Assembly: GCA_947652605.1 (NCBI GenBank)
Contig: OX393577.1
Location: forward strand, 51,435,494-51,499,493
Source: Elmis aenea
Taxonomy: Eukaryota > Arthropoda > Insecta > Coleoptera > Elmidae
Direction of reading: 5' to 3'
Length of the DNA stretch: 64,000 bases
The notes beneath the pieces were generated by a model that did not search any database, was not told the origin of the DNA, and saw only the letters and a list, made by a program, of their open reading frames with translations. Of this stretch, positions 32,212-43,409 are shown in pieces. Position numbers and translations under genes: made by a program. Every line of letters starts with the position of its first letter. Position 1 is the first letter of the stretch.

Positions 32212-33151
32212 AAAGGTAATTTCAAAGTATTTAACCAACTCTGTATCTCTTACAATTGACGAGATCCCCATGATAAAAACGATAACAGGGACACCGGGTA
32301 TAGTGTATATTTAATAGTAATAAATTATTTACTATTTTATTTTCTTGCATTTTAAAACCTGCAAATTGTTCCTTGCAAAAAACTCTAATATTTTTATTTA
32401 CCTTATTTACTGTAATTTTTAATATCTGATTGATATTTAATACATCCAAAAAAATCAGATAAAAAGATTTTGTCATGTAGGATTTTGTCCGTTAAGTGAG
32501 AAAACATTAGCAATCTTTACACACTTATAAAGCTACCGCCGCAATTTAGATACACCAAACTTTATAGATCTTATAAGTAGATAATGAATTTAATTTGATA
32601 GGTGTAGTTTTTGCACAAAAAAATTGATTAGTGAGCACCAGGACAAAGTCAGCCATCAATGCTAATTTATGTACATGCGATTATGTATTTTTTGTTACTT
32701 AAATATATAATTAGCTATTCATTTTGTTGCGTTCGCCGAGTCTAGTGTAGTCGCTTTGTTTATCGTGGGATTTTCGAGCTGCGAAATGGCTAATTGGTTT
32801 TTGTAGACGCATAATTAAAATTTGTCACTTATCTATGTGTGAATTAAACGAAGTGGCAACTATAGCGAAACCCTTACCATGCTCATTTTAAAATTAATAA
32901 TGTTTTCAGTTTATTGGTATTAATTAAGCCCCGCAGTAATCGGAGGGTAAATGTTTTATTAAAACAAAATCTCATTAATCTATTATGCCAAGACCATGTT
33001 TTTCAGCTCTTTAATTTATTCAGGGATATAACATACGATCCTGCTTATTAAAATACTGCGCAGTTTTTTGCCGTATTTACTGAATTGGAAAAGTTTTTTT
33101 TTAATGTCCTCCATGAGTCTTTTGCGTCTTAGATAAATAACAATATATCTA
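32212..33151. other. Unannotated AT-rich sequence
   Basis: No gene or repeat recognised. Confidence 0.35.
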
Positions 33152-34004
33152 CAGGGTGTAACGCAACAGGAGGCTTCTTGTCGTTATTTTAGTCGAAAAG
33201 TTTTGCAAACATGGGTCGGATCTGCAACGGTTTGCAAGAAAATTATAAATGAGCATTATTTGCATTATTATTTTCATTCTAATTAAGGTTGTATTATTAT
33301 TTTTAATTAAAAAATAATGTATATTTTTATTATTTATTAAATAATTAAGATCACTAGTAGTAAAGCATTTATCAGGAATCAGGTACCACCTTTTTCTTGC
33401 CACTATAATGTTTTTACTTGACATAAAAGATAAAGAATAAATGAACCAAAAGTTATCTACAAAGCGTCATCTTTAGTGATATTAAGATATTTTGTGAACT
33501 ACACAATTAACTTACCTAATAATAAGTAAAGTATTAATTTGTTTACTAGTATACAAAAGGTTCATGACTAACGTATAAAAAAAGTTATTTAGTCGGTTAA
33601 AGAAAGTTTATCATTCTTTTGTAAAAAGTGATAAATCATTGATTGTAGGTAAACAAATGTTAGGTATTTTATTAAACATCTAATATAACAACAGAAATCA
33701 AATTTATTGTTTAACTTAGTAACTTAGGCTAGTATAACAAAATCCTGGACATCATTTAGGTTACTCATTGAACCCTGGGACAATGGTTGCTTATGCTGAA
33801 CGCATGGCAAGTCCATCTACAAATTATTGTATATGTACACTGTACACACACAGTACACTTAAAACGTTTCGTCGAGATGGTAACTTACTACCAGTAATTT
33901 GATTTTCCATAAAACAAAGATTGGTTTTTGTGACATTTTTAAATTGTAAATAATAATGCCTAGCAACGTTATTGCGAAAAGCAATTCTTGTTTTCTAAAT
34001 TCTA
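33152..34004. other. Solo CAGGGTG end followed by unannotated sequence
   Basis: CAGGGTGTAACGCAACAGGA after TA at 33150-33151 looks like one end of a CAGGGTG element, but no inverted partner was found nearby. The rest is AT-rich with no recognised gene. Confidence 0.35.
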
Positions 34005-34012
34005 CTGGTTGC

Positions 34013-34242
34013 CAGTGGTTTCCAACCTTTTTGTACCACTTTTTTTATGAAAAAAATTTTGCGCCCTCCTCCCTTTTCGTGACAATCTAATTTCATAAAT
34101 ACTATATACTATATTCTGTATAAGTAAAGTTCTTTTTGTTTGTTTGTATTCAAAAATAGTATGTTGGTCATAGCTGCGCGCCCCCCTTGCAATAGTCTCG
34201 CGCCCCCCTAGGGAGGCGCGCCCCACAGGTTGGAAACCACTG
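34013..34242. mobile_element. hAT miniature (230 bp)
   Basis: Ends CAGTGGTTTCCAACC and GGTTGGAAACCACTG are a perfect 15-bp inverted pair, typical of hAT miniatures. GC-rich GCGCGCCCC blocks lie near the right end. The flanking 8-mers do not match clearly. The minus-strand frame at 34002-34226 is only the element read through. Confidence 0.75.
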
Positions 34243-34620
34243 GGTTAAGCGTTCACGGTTGCTGTTGTTGTGCAGTACAAAAGTCAAGTAATATACCGCG
34301 ATCACGTCATTATGCACAATGCACAATTCACAAAGCACAGTCATATGTGGTGAACAACAATGAATAAGTCAGTTCAACAAAGTTGTTTTTTCAATCGAAA
34401 TGGGTTTATATATCATACATTATAATGAAGTTCACCATATTATGAAATTAAACTTTTTTACAATTATTATGGATTTTGAGCCCCGTGGGGCCCGGGTTAA
34501 TTTAATATTTATCAATTGGTCTCAAATTTTACAGTAAGCAATTATTTATACAAAGAAACAAATTGAGAGGGTCCTACATAAAAATATATAAAGTTCAAAA
34601 ATAAGGACCACCCTAATGTA
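34243..34620. other. Unannotated sequence
   Basis: Nothing recognised. Confidence 0.3.
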
Positions 34621-35425
34621 CAGGGTGATTCAAATTCGAGGGAGACCATGGGAATCTCACCCATTATAATAGCTAGATTATAGATTTAAATTTGGCAAAG
34701 TTGCTAAATTTTGTGCGCAATAATAATCTGAAGAGAAATTGGAAAAATTTCAAACGGTATTAAAAAAAATTAGGAAAAACTGGAAAATACGATTTAACAA
34801 AATCGTCTATAACTCCTTAGGAATTTGAAATATTTTAAATGTGTAAAAACATTGCCTAAGCAACTTTTTAAGGCGCATCGGACGGTGTTCACAAATTTTT
34901 CCTTGATCGATTCGTTTTTGTTTTATAACATCCAACTTTATTTTTTCTTATGGGCGCAATTTTTGCTATTTACATAATCAAACCCTTTTTTTAAATTAAG
35001 CAGTGAATAAAGAATTAAAGTAACATGTGTGATACATCAATGAAATCAAAAAAATAAATGCTATTTGATAATGTAAATAGCAAAAATTGCGCCCATAAGA
35101 AAAAATAAAGTTGGTTATCATAAAACAAAAACGAATCGACCTAGAATAAATTAGTGATTACTATCCGATGCGGCTTAAAAAGTTGCTTGGGCAATGTTTT
35201 TATACATTTGAAATATTTGATACTCCAAAGAAGTTATAAACTATTTTCAAAAATCGTATTTTCTGGTTTTTCCTAATTTTCTCAGATACCGTTTGAGATA
35301 TTTTCAGTTTCTCTACGGATTATTAATGAGCACCAAATTTAGCAGCTTTGCCAAATTAAAACCTATACTCTAGCTATTATAATAAGCGAGATTCCCGTGG
35401 TCGCCCTCGAATTTGAATCACCCTG
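34621..35425. mobile_element. Palindromic CAGGGTG element (805 bp)
   Basis: CAGGGTGATTCAAATTCGAG at 34621 is mirrored by CTCGAATTTGAATCACCCTG ending at 35425, with TA on both sides. Arms of ~370 bp (GTTGCTTGGGCAATGTTTTT at right, its counterpart near 34850; GCGCAATTTTTGCTATTTAC near 34953 and its inverse near 35080). A related solo arm lies at 49614-49950. Non-coding. Confidence 0.85.
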
Positions 35426-35555
35426 TATATCGACTCGTCAAAAATTTTTGTTAGGTTGTGTTAGATGAATTTTTAATTAAAAAAGTGTTATTCTTTCGTT
35501 TTGAAATGATGGACATGTGTAGCCAACAAAAATAGTCTGTCCGGTTGGTTTTATG

Positions 35556-37290
35556 TTCGGGTGATTCAGTTTGACTGTCGCACCCCTATAACTTTTTAAT
35601 TATGGAAAATAACACCAACAAACTTTATATTTTTGAAAACGGCGACAAAATCTTTATGAAGTGATGTTCATTTGTTTTCTCTACGATGACGTAATACGAC
35701 ATAATGTCAAATCCGCGATAGGCAACTGTTTTTTTTTTAAATTACAAAGTAAAAATTTTTTTGTTTATTCGGACAGAGAATTTAATTCTGAATCCGACCA
35801 TTTATTAAAAAAGTATGCATACATAAGAAAATTTTCGAGAAAAATCTGCTCAAAGTTAATTTATCAAATTATAGCAACCAGTCTATTTAACATAACAAAA
35901 AACGATAAAATCTTAAAAATATACTACTATACTGTAACTGTCGATGGAAATGTATTTAAAATTAATTTTTAATAAAAATTAAAACAAATAATAAACGTTG
36001 ACATACAAATTTAGACTTTAATGTGCTCAGAGTGACCGCCTTCCGCTTCCAAACACAGTTGTACTCTATTTGTAACTGCTTGAATACACGCTCGTAAAAG
36101 AATTTCAGCAGTAAGTCTACTGCATTCGCGGTTAATTCTATTTTTCAGGTCTTCGACATCTCTGTGAGGTCTCCTGCAGACTCTTTCATTTCCTTTAAAT
36201 TCGGCCAGAAAAAAAAACTAACGGTATAACATCAGGAGACCTAGCAGACTACTCAACTCCTTCATTCCAATTTCTGATACATCTCTCTGGATAAGTTACA
36301 GTTAAAAAAGTTGTTACAATTGCAGCATTATGTGCAGGTGTACCATCTTGCGGAAATATCATTATCCTGCAGTAGTTTCAGTGGTTCGTCGTCCATTAAG
36401 CCCGGTAGTTCGTCTTGTAAAAACTGTAGGTAAATTTGCCCAGTAAGGGTACCTTCGTAAAATTTTGGCCATATAATTTGCCCATTAATTATACCACACC
36501 ACACATTAACGCCCCAGATATTTTGAAATTTTGTTTCTCCTAGCCAGTGGATTATCACGAACCAGTAATGGGAATTATGTCTATTGACTATTCCATTGTC
36601 ATGGAATCGAGCTTCATCTGACTACAGTATTTTATGTAGAATCTTATTTTCTTTTGCAACCGATAACCACGCAACAAAATTTAGACGAACTTCGTAATCT
36701 CTGGGGAGCATTCCCTGAGGTAAATGTATTTTGTATGGCCGCATTTAATTAGTTTTTAAAATCCTTTGAATGGATGAATTAAAAATATTTGTTTCGCAGT
36801 CATTTGACGAATGGAACTATAAGGATCTGCATAAATTCGGGCTAAGATGTTCGTCGACTGCTTTCCGTTATTTGCTGTTTTAGGTTTAAAAAGAGTTCTC
36901 TTCTTTTTAAAATTTCCAGTATCAGCTAAATTTTTAGCCAATCGAGCGAAAATTTTATCGGATGGCAACGGCCTATACGGAAATCTGTCGTGATACAAAC
37001 ATTTTGCAGCACGATTATTTCTTCCACTCAGTAAACTAAAATAATTTCTAACTTTTCTTGGTTAGTATAAAATTCCATTTTCACAACAATTAACAACCAA
37101 CAATATTGACAACAAAGGTTATAAACTTTAAACTGTCATTTACAGAGTTGATCGTTTTTTGTTATGCATACTTTTTTAATAGGTACATGGTCAGATTCAG
37201 AATTAAATTTTCTATCCAAATCAACAACAAAATGTTTACTAAGTAATTAAAAAAAAACAGTTAGGTACCTATCGCGGATTTGACATACGT
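35556..37290 (-). mobile_element. CAGGGTG-family element with transposase gene
   Basis: The left arm (about 35556-35822) starts near GGGTGATTCAGTTTGACTGT and ends AAAAGTATGCATAC. The right arm starts GTATGCATACTTTTTTAATA (mirror) and runs to TATCGCGGATTTGACATACG near 37290, where it is truncated before the terminus. A minus-strand transposase pseudogene lies between. The same arm occurs alone at 52952-53182 and 62505-62765. This is the only member of the CAGGGTG group here with a recognisable full-span transposase. Confidence 0.8.
36011..37078 (-). pseudogene. IS630/Tc1-mariner-group transposase with DUF4817-type HTH
   Basis: The minus strand starts at ATG 37078 (MEFYTNQEKLEIILVY), then CLYHDRFPYRPLPSDKIFAR and LAKNLADTGNFKKKR, the N-terminal helix-turn-helix (DUF4817-like). 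Next NNGKQSTNILARIYADPYSS, LPRDYEVRLNFVAWL, and the first acid block SDEARFHDNGIVNRHNSHYW. Then FQNIWGVNVWCGIINGQIIW, YEGTLTGQIYLQFLQDELPG, a second acid block QDGTPAHNA, a third RSPDVIPLVFF, and a stop at 36011-36013. Order and length (~355 codons) are those of insect IS630-like transposases. Several frameshifts and stops, so inactive. The second acid survives only after a shift near 36355. Confidence 0.88.
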
Positions 37291-38156
37291 AAATTTATTT
37301 TGATTAAGTCTAAATACAGTTCAAGCCAACTTTATGTCTGATAAATTATTTTAAATATAAATGAGACGACAATATTTTAAGTAATAACATGGTATTAATT
37401 TCTTTTATTTTGCTCCAGTTATAAAAAACAAATAATCAAATTTAATTTACAAACAACGTGGTTATCACGAAAAAAAACTTATCTCATGTAATTTATGATT
37501 GATAGTTAGTACCCAGTGACTACGGCACTGGAGAACATTATAATAAATAATCAAAAGAAGTTCATAACCCAGTATACAACTTCAGTTTCTCACGCTAACT
37601 TGACCTTGAATCTAGCCACTAGCAGTTGCATCTGATTGGTCCATGGCTCGCGACCAGCTCGAGAAGACTCTCACTTAAGTTGTCTGGTAGACACGAAGCT
37701 ATGAGTAGTGGAAAGTGACCACGACGAGTGCTGCCTGCAATTACGCACTGTTACAATAAACTTTATTAAATGATCATCAAGTACTAATTTTATCAAATTA
37801 GTTAGTTTTTGCTTTGTATACAAGACAGGAGAATTCAACACTAATATTCAATCGAATTTATTTAGTTACACTTACAAAAACTGAAACAGATGTCGAGTTA
37901 AAAGGACAAGGCGCGTGTTATTTAAATTTAATCATAGCCTTACACCCTGTCTAGGGTACTAAAGGGAGCAATTTCATTTTAATAAAAACATCCTATGTGC
38001 TGCGCATTCCAATTGTCCTTAACGAAAGTTGAAAAATAAAGTATAACTATTGTCAAAGCAAAATTAAAATCTCTTAATATTTTAAATATTCTGCGTGTAA
38101 TTAGCACCGAGGGCTTTAAGGTAAATTCTTATTATCGCTGTATGGCAAACAATATA
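37291..38156. other. Unannotated sequence
   Basis: No gene. A solo CACCCTG at 37943-37949 could be a stray element end. The less AT-rich 37560-37760 stretch ends CTGTTACA and may be an LTR piece, but no matching start was found. Confidence 0.35.
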
Positions 38157-39407
38157 CAGGGTGTGCCAGATAACATTTGCAGCACGGGAATCTCGCTTAT
38201 TTCAAGAATTAAGATATACAGGTTTACTTGACTTAGATGAATTATTCCTTAGTATGAGAGGAGCCACAATCAATTTTTAAAAGTACAAAATTTCTCGTAC
38301 TGCAGAAGTCATAGCAAAAAATATGAAAATGTTAGATTTATTTTTGTCTCCTAGATCAATTATATTCGTAGGTACTTTTTTATGCAGAATCTACCAATTA
38401 TTTAAGATTTTTTTTATCACCTTTCATTTGAGATATTACCCCTTATATCATTTTGTTTTTAAATTTGCCGTCAAGTTGGCTTTGAATTGGTAGTGTGCTT
38501 TTCTTGTATCTAATGATATATCACTTGTTATATCTATTTAAATAAATAACTCAGAAAATGAAGAAAAATCGTATTTTTCTATGTCAAAGAAATCACCTAT
38601 CAAGCTATCTTTCTTTTGTTCCGGTTTTCTGCTTGGTTTTTCAAAGGAACCATGTTCTTTCAAATTTCTTTTCATATTTTTGTGTGTACTAGCACTTGGT
38701 TGCCTTTTTTTTAAATACAGCATTAAGTACATTCGCACAGTTTTCTTTTTATGGCAAATGATAAAGCATCCCAATATGTCATTATTTGTAAATATAGCCA
38801 TAATTAAAACAAAATTACCACAGAGACTATCGAATGACACAACAATATTATAAAATTCTTATAAATGATACCGCACACAAATGATACTGTCATTTCACAT
38901 TTAATTGGTTGGAAAAACTTTTTTTTTATACAAAATTTGACAAGTGGTTGCTTTGATATTGGTATAATACGATTTTTTCTTGATTTCCTGGGTTATTTAT
39001 TTAAAATAAATAAGATGACAAGTGATAAATCATAAGAAAAAGAAGAAAAAAGCATATTTATCTATTACAAAGCCAACTTGACTGTCAATAAAAAAATTAT
39101 ATTAGAAGTAACATCTCAAACATTAAAAGTCATATAAAAACTAAAATAGTTGTTGCATTTTACATAAAGAAGTAGGTACATCGAAAAAGTACAAATAAAA
39201 TTGGTATAATGATTAAAAGAAGTTATGCGAGAAAAGAGAAATTCAACATTTTGATATTTTTCGCTAACTTCTGATGTATTCGAAAGTTTGTACTTTTAAA
39301 AATAAATTGTAGCCTCTCTGTTAATGAAGAATAATTCATTTAATTTAAGCAAACGTATCTGTAATAAGCGAGATTTTCCTGTTAGAAATGTTAGCTGGAA
39401 CACTCTG
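38157..39407. mobile_element. Palindromic CAGGGTG element (1.25 kb)
   Basis: CAGGGTGTGCCAGATAACAT at 38157 is mirrored by the inverse ending CACTCTG at 39407. Matching arm text includes GGGAATCTCGCTTAT with AATAAGCGAGATT, and TTTTAAAAGTACAAA with TTTGTACTTTTAAAA. TA on both sides. The loop near 38540-38840 on the minus strand reads NMKRNLKEHGSFEKPSRKPE, reminiscent of a transposase HTH linker, so the loop may be a transposase remnant. A related left arm occurs at 60305. Confidence 0.8.
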
Positions 39408-41801
39408 TATAATGCGTCTCGAATTTTCGATTTTTTACACAAAGTATTTTATTTTTCTGTGAAAATCAATAGCTAACTAGATGTGATTTGGAAAACAAAA
39501 CAACATTTTTAAGCTGTTTTGTGTTTCTTTTACTATACTGTCCTACCAATATGAGCAAATAACTTTAAACGAAACGTTTTTAACAATAAAGAATATCGCA
39601 AAAATATAAACAAACCGTATCTGATGATATGTTTTAATTCAATAAGACCTTAAAAGATGATAGCAAATGTAAAATAGTGTTTTTCCACTTATGTATATGA
39701 AAGTCGTCATTTTATCACTGCCTACCCTACATGAAAGTGTTACTTTGGTCTCTAGTGGCGAAATTAATGTCACTGTCAATGTCAAAATCACATTGTAAAA
39801 TTTACGATGTTTTTTAACTTAAACTCATAATAAACTAAAATTGGGTTAATATTCTTATCAAATAATTTAATTTTAATGTACCACTTTATATAAAAGCCTA
39901 AGAATGTTACAAAAATTAATATTAAATATATTTCGTTTGCAGATTATAATTTTATTTAAGTCAATGTCAGTGTGATGGTGTCGCTATGAAATGATTAATT
40001 AATACTTTATACATAATAATTGTCCTTAAGTTCGTTCTATAATATAATTTTTAAATTCGTAGCAAAAATAGCATTTACGACTCGAGATGAAATCTCGTTC
40101 GTAAGATTTGCTCACTCGCAGCTCGTGAATAAATCTCATCTCACGAAAAAAACTGGACTTTCATCTCTTGTAAAATATACTATTTCTTATTACTCAACTA
40201 TACATTTCATTTACGTAATGTGAAAATTAGTAGTCCCAGTATTTGAATAAATAAAATATTAAAAATTATTTAAAATTACTTGAATTACGTTTGTTTCAAT
40301 TTATTTTATAAATAACATATTATTTGTTGCTATTAAAATCAAATAACAATTTTGAACTCCTTGGCGAAGGTGTCGTTTGGCGATTAATCATGATCTAAAA
40401 TATTTAACTTATTCTTTAGTTTACAAAGTAGAACAATTGAATGATTAATAGTATTTGTGAAGAATTATTTTGTTTACATTTTAAGGATTGTAAAAATACT
40501 AACGACTAAATTAAAAAATTGTTTTTATACCTGCTGCTTTACAACTGAACGTCCGAGTGTATTTTTAACACTTTTAAATTTAAAAAGACATATCTTTCAA
40601 TTTAATGTACTGTTATTTAAAAATGACATTTTCTACTAGGCTTCAATCTGGTTCTTATTTACTTACTAAAACCAGACCAATTGTTTTGGTGATGTTGAGA
40701 ATAGCTTTAAAAATAACAAGTGTAACGAATGGGGCTTTATTATTAGCCCTTAAGAAAATGAAACTGTAGAGCGCTACAGACGTAGAATAGGAAGTAAGGG
40801 AAGATCTTTAAGACACTCCGGAAGCGACAGTGTCCGACTTGACAGATTTGACCAATCAGCCAGGAGGATATACGATGACATTGCCTGTAGCATTCGCTAC
40901 TTAACCTCACTCTTCACCGGATTATTACTTTGCTCCGACTTTTGTACTCTTTGCACGACTCGCAGTATTTGTCAACGCTTTACACTATGAACTAAAAATG
41001 AAAGCCAAAACCCTTTGAAATTGTTTGGGCTCTCGAGCTGAATCACGTCACCCTTGACAAGTTTAATTTGTTTTGCGAAGTTAACACTTGAGGTAATGTC
41101 AAGTTGCGGAAAATTAACTTGTTTTCTAAATGGTCTCTTGACTCTTTTTTAAACAGGAAATCGAAAAATAATATTCCCCAAAGTACGTGTTATACTGTTA
41201 ACAAAACACTGATCAACTCACAAACTTTTTAAATATAATTCAATCAATCGTTGCACTTTTTAAAATAAATTCGTTTAAAATGGGTTTTTTTAAAGCCACA
41301 AACGCTGTATAAACAAAGGATAAATTTTGGTAATAACTATTATAACTTTTAATAAGAGGTAAAAAAAAGGTTTAACAAAATTTCAGTTATTGGTCAAAAT
41401 ATAACGAACGTTCAACAATGAAAGGCCAAAAAACTCTCAAATTTAAGTAACATTTTTTTTGTGGCTTAAATTGATGTTCTGAGAATCTACTTAAAAGTTT
41501 CTGCAAATATCCAATTATAGATTTTCTAATTCTTGAAATTACGAAATCGGCTTTTGCGGTCTTTCTGTTCGTAAAAAATAGAGTTGTGACGAATTTTCAT
41601 ATAATGAAGAGTTAAATGTACGTACTATAATGGAATTATTCTTTTTGTTTTGCTAACAACTAGCAAGTGTAATGTTTAATATGTTATGAAAAAATGACAA
41701 GCGCCCTCTTTATTTTTATACCTTATTGTTACAATTTTATCCGAAAAATCCAATTTTCATACAGAATTTTGATTAACTATCTTGCATTTTTTAATTTTAT
41801 A
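39408..41801. other. Unannotated AT-rich sequence
   Basis: No gene found. The segment at 40718-40980 starts TGTAACGAATGGGGC and is less AT-rich, like the start of an LTR, but no matching end was seen. Confidence 0.35.
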
Positions 41802-42168
41802 CAGGGTGTAGACTTGGATCACGCAACATAGCAATTTCAATGGTAAAATTTTAAAAGTCGTATATTATCTTCCCTAATTATTTTAGAAAAACAGTGCAAA
41901 TAGGTTTTCTGTAGAGAAAACAATTCTCTGGGCAGTTGTCATAGCATAATTCCAAGGCAGTACAGATTTTTGACAAAACGCGCTTTTTAATTTTCAGTTC
42001 TTGTAAAACTAAAAATTGATATTGATTACATTTATGGATACAGCATGTTTTCTCTACAAAAACTCTATTTGTAATTTTTTTTTTTTAAATAATTAGGGGA
42101 GATAATATAGGACTTTTGAAATTTTACCATTGAAATTACTATGTCGCGTGATCCAAGTCTACACCCTG
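41802..42168. mobile_element. Palindromic CAGGGTG element (367 bp)
   Basis: CAGGGTGTAGACTTGGATCA at left and the inverse TGATCCAAGTCTACACCCTG at right, TA on both sides, arms ~150 bp. One half is also present at 58693-58775, at the edge of the inverted duplication. Confidence 0.9.
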
Positions 42169-42306
42169 TATAAATTCTTAATATTAATTTTAGTCTTAAA
42201 TGAGCTTAAAATACCTAACACTCAAGCTGCAACCGAAATTTCCAATGTGAAACGAGAACAAATAAAAAAAGAAACCCCATGTAATTGAAAATGAACTACG
42301 AAACTG

Positions 42307-42546
42307 AACCGAGCTCGGTGGCTGGTTGGTATGCAACCTAGCGAGTAAAGTCGGGTTCGAATCCCGCGGCCGTCTGTCATCGTAGGGGTTTCAGGTGGTC
42401 TCCCCTACCTACTATAGGCAAATGCTGTGACAGTACTTCCACCTACCCTCTACCCTTACTCACCTAATCCTAGCTCCCTCCTCCTCCACTTCGGTGATTA
42501 GCCATAGCAGCAAAAACATGCCGAAGTAAAACAAATCAGAAAAAAA
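42307..42546 (+). mobile_element. tRNA-derived SINE, copy in unit A
   Basis: Flanked by a 13-bp direct repeat AACTACGAAACTG (42294-42306 and 42547-42559). The head has pol III promoter boxes: A-box-like TGGCTGGTTGG at 42319-42329 and B-box GGTTCGAATCC at 42354-42364, spaced as in a tRNA. The body ends in an A-rich tail (AAATCAGAAAAAAAA). It is not a functional tRNA because no cloverleaf acceptor stem closes. A second copy in the inverted unit lies at 58308-58547. Confidence 0.88.
42319..42364 (+). promoter_or_regulatory. Internal pol III promoter (A and B boxes) of SINE
   Basis: TGGCTGGTTGG and GGTTCGAATCC fit the A- and B-box consensus, with a B box that matches the tRNA T-loop word exactly. 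Confidence 0.75.
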
Positions 42547-42579
42547 AACTACGAAACTGGATATCTATTTTTTATTATA

Positions 42580-42965
42580 AAATTTGGAATACAACAGTGG
42601 CAGTAAGGCAGGGAGCACTTTAAGTCCACTGCTTTTTATAATTGCAATCGACAAAATAGTTCAGGAGTGCAAAGATTATACAAAAAAAGGCTACTGGAAA
42701 TAGAATAAATTGAAACCAATATCCTTAAAAGAACTGGCCTTTGCAGATGATGTGGTGCTATTAGTTAAATAGAAGTGTAGGAAGACCAAAAGCAAAACAT
42801 GAAAACGAAGTGAGACAGATGAAAGAAAAAGGAGTTTGACTGGAGAAAGGTGCCACAGTTAGCCAATGATAGAGGTGGAGAAACATAATCAAGAACTAGA
42901 ATAACACACCTCGGCACCGATTGGTACAAGAGAACCTGATTTAAAGGAAGAAGAATTTTGAGTAC
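42580..42965 (+). pseudogene. RTE-like LINE palm and C-terminal tail fragment
   Basis: Frame: TTVAVRQGGALSPLLFIIAI, DKIVQECKDYTKKGYWK, then KELAFADDVVLLVK. These are the VRQG.[VA]LSPLLF and FADD catalytic blocks of a reverse transcriptase. Immediately after a stop comes GRPKAKHENEVRQMKEKG, the basic C-terminal tail, so the thumb region is deleted. It ends with a short 3' UTR (HRLVQE-like frame, then GAAGAAGAATTTTGAG). Dead. The inverted copy is at 57905-58285. Confidence 0.75.
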
Positions 42966-42969
42966 AAAT

Positions 42970-43237
42970 TAATTTAAATGTTTTTCTTTAACAATTTGTT
43001 TATAAGCAACCTTTTTAAATCTTACGCCTGTCTATCGTTGGGTGTGAAGCATTTGTCTGCGTTAATGTTTGTGCATCTTTTTCTATATTCAGCTAGCTCT
43101 CTAAACTTACTCCACTCAGTCTCTCTGTTCGCGGCAACTGCTTTTATCGCCTCATTCCAAGTTTTCCTTGGTGTTCTCATTCGGCTTTTTCCTTTACTTC
43201 GCGCCTCATAGACTTTTCAAGTTACCCTAACGTTTCC
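42970..43237 (-). pseudogene. LINE C-terminal tail, separated from its body by hAT
   Basis: The minus strand gives KGKSRMRTPRKTWNEAIKAV, ANRETEWSKFRELAEYRKRC and TNINADKCFTPNDRQA. A GR.K.TWNEAI basic block near the end is usual for RTE-like LINEs. The upstream part continues at 47733-48240 beyond the hAT insertion. The uninterrupted version is in the inverted unit at 57180-57890. Confidence 0.75.
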
Positions 43238-43409
43238 CAGGGACGGCTCTAGGGTAGTCGGCGCCCTGCTGCGAAGTACTCTTATAGCGCCCCCCCCCCC
43301 CCTATATATATATTTAAAGACAAAAGTGGCTAATTTTCGGGTAATAAAAATAATAAAAATATAATATTGTTATTAATAATTTAATTTAATATAAATCTTT
43401 ATAGAGTAT

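Noticed and set aside
33149..33424. 91-codon minus-strand ORF
   Set aside because: Low-complexity N/I/K-rich frame over a solo CAGGGTG end; no motif.
35661..35972. 103-codon plus-strand ORF
   Set aside because: Lies in and beside the inverted arm of the transposase element; the transposase is on the other strand.
37495..37755. Second solo LTR
   Set aside because: The end CTGTTACA looks right, but no matching start or target duplication was found.
40718..40985. Solo LTR starting TGTAACGAATGG
   Set aside because: No credible right end and no target duplication.
42307..42380. Functional tRNA gene
   Set aside because: A and B boxes are present but the acceptor stem does not close, and the sequence continues into a SINE body with A-rich tail and target duplication.
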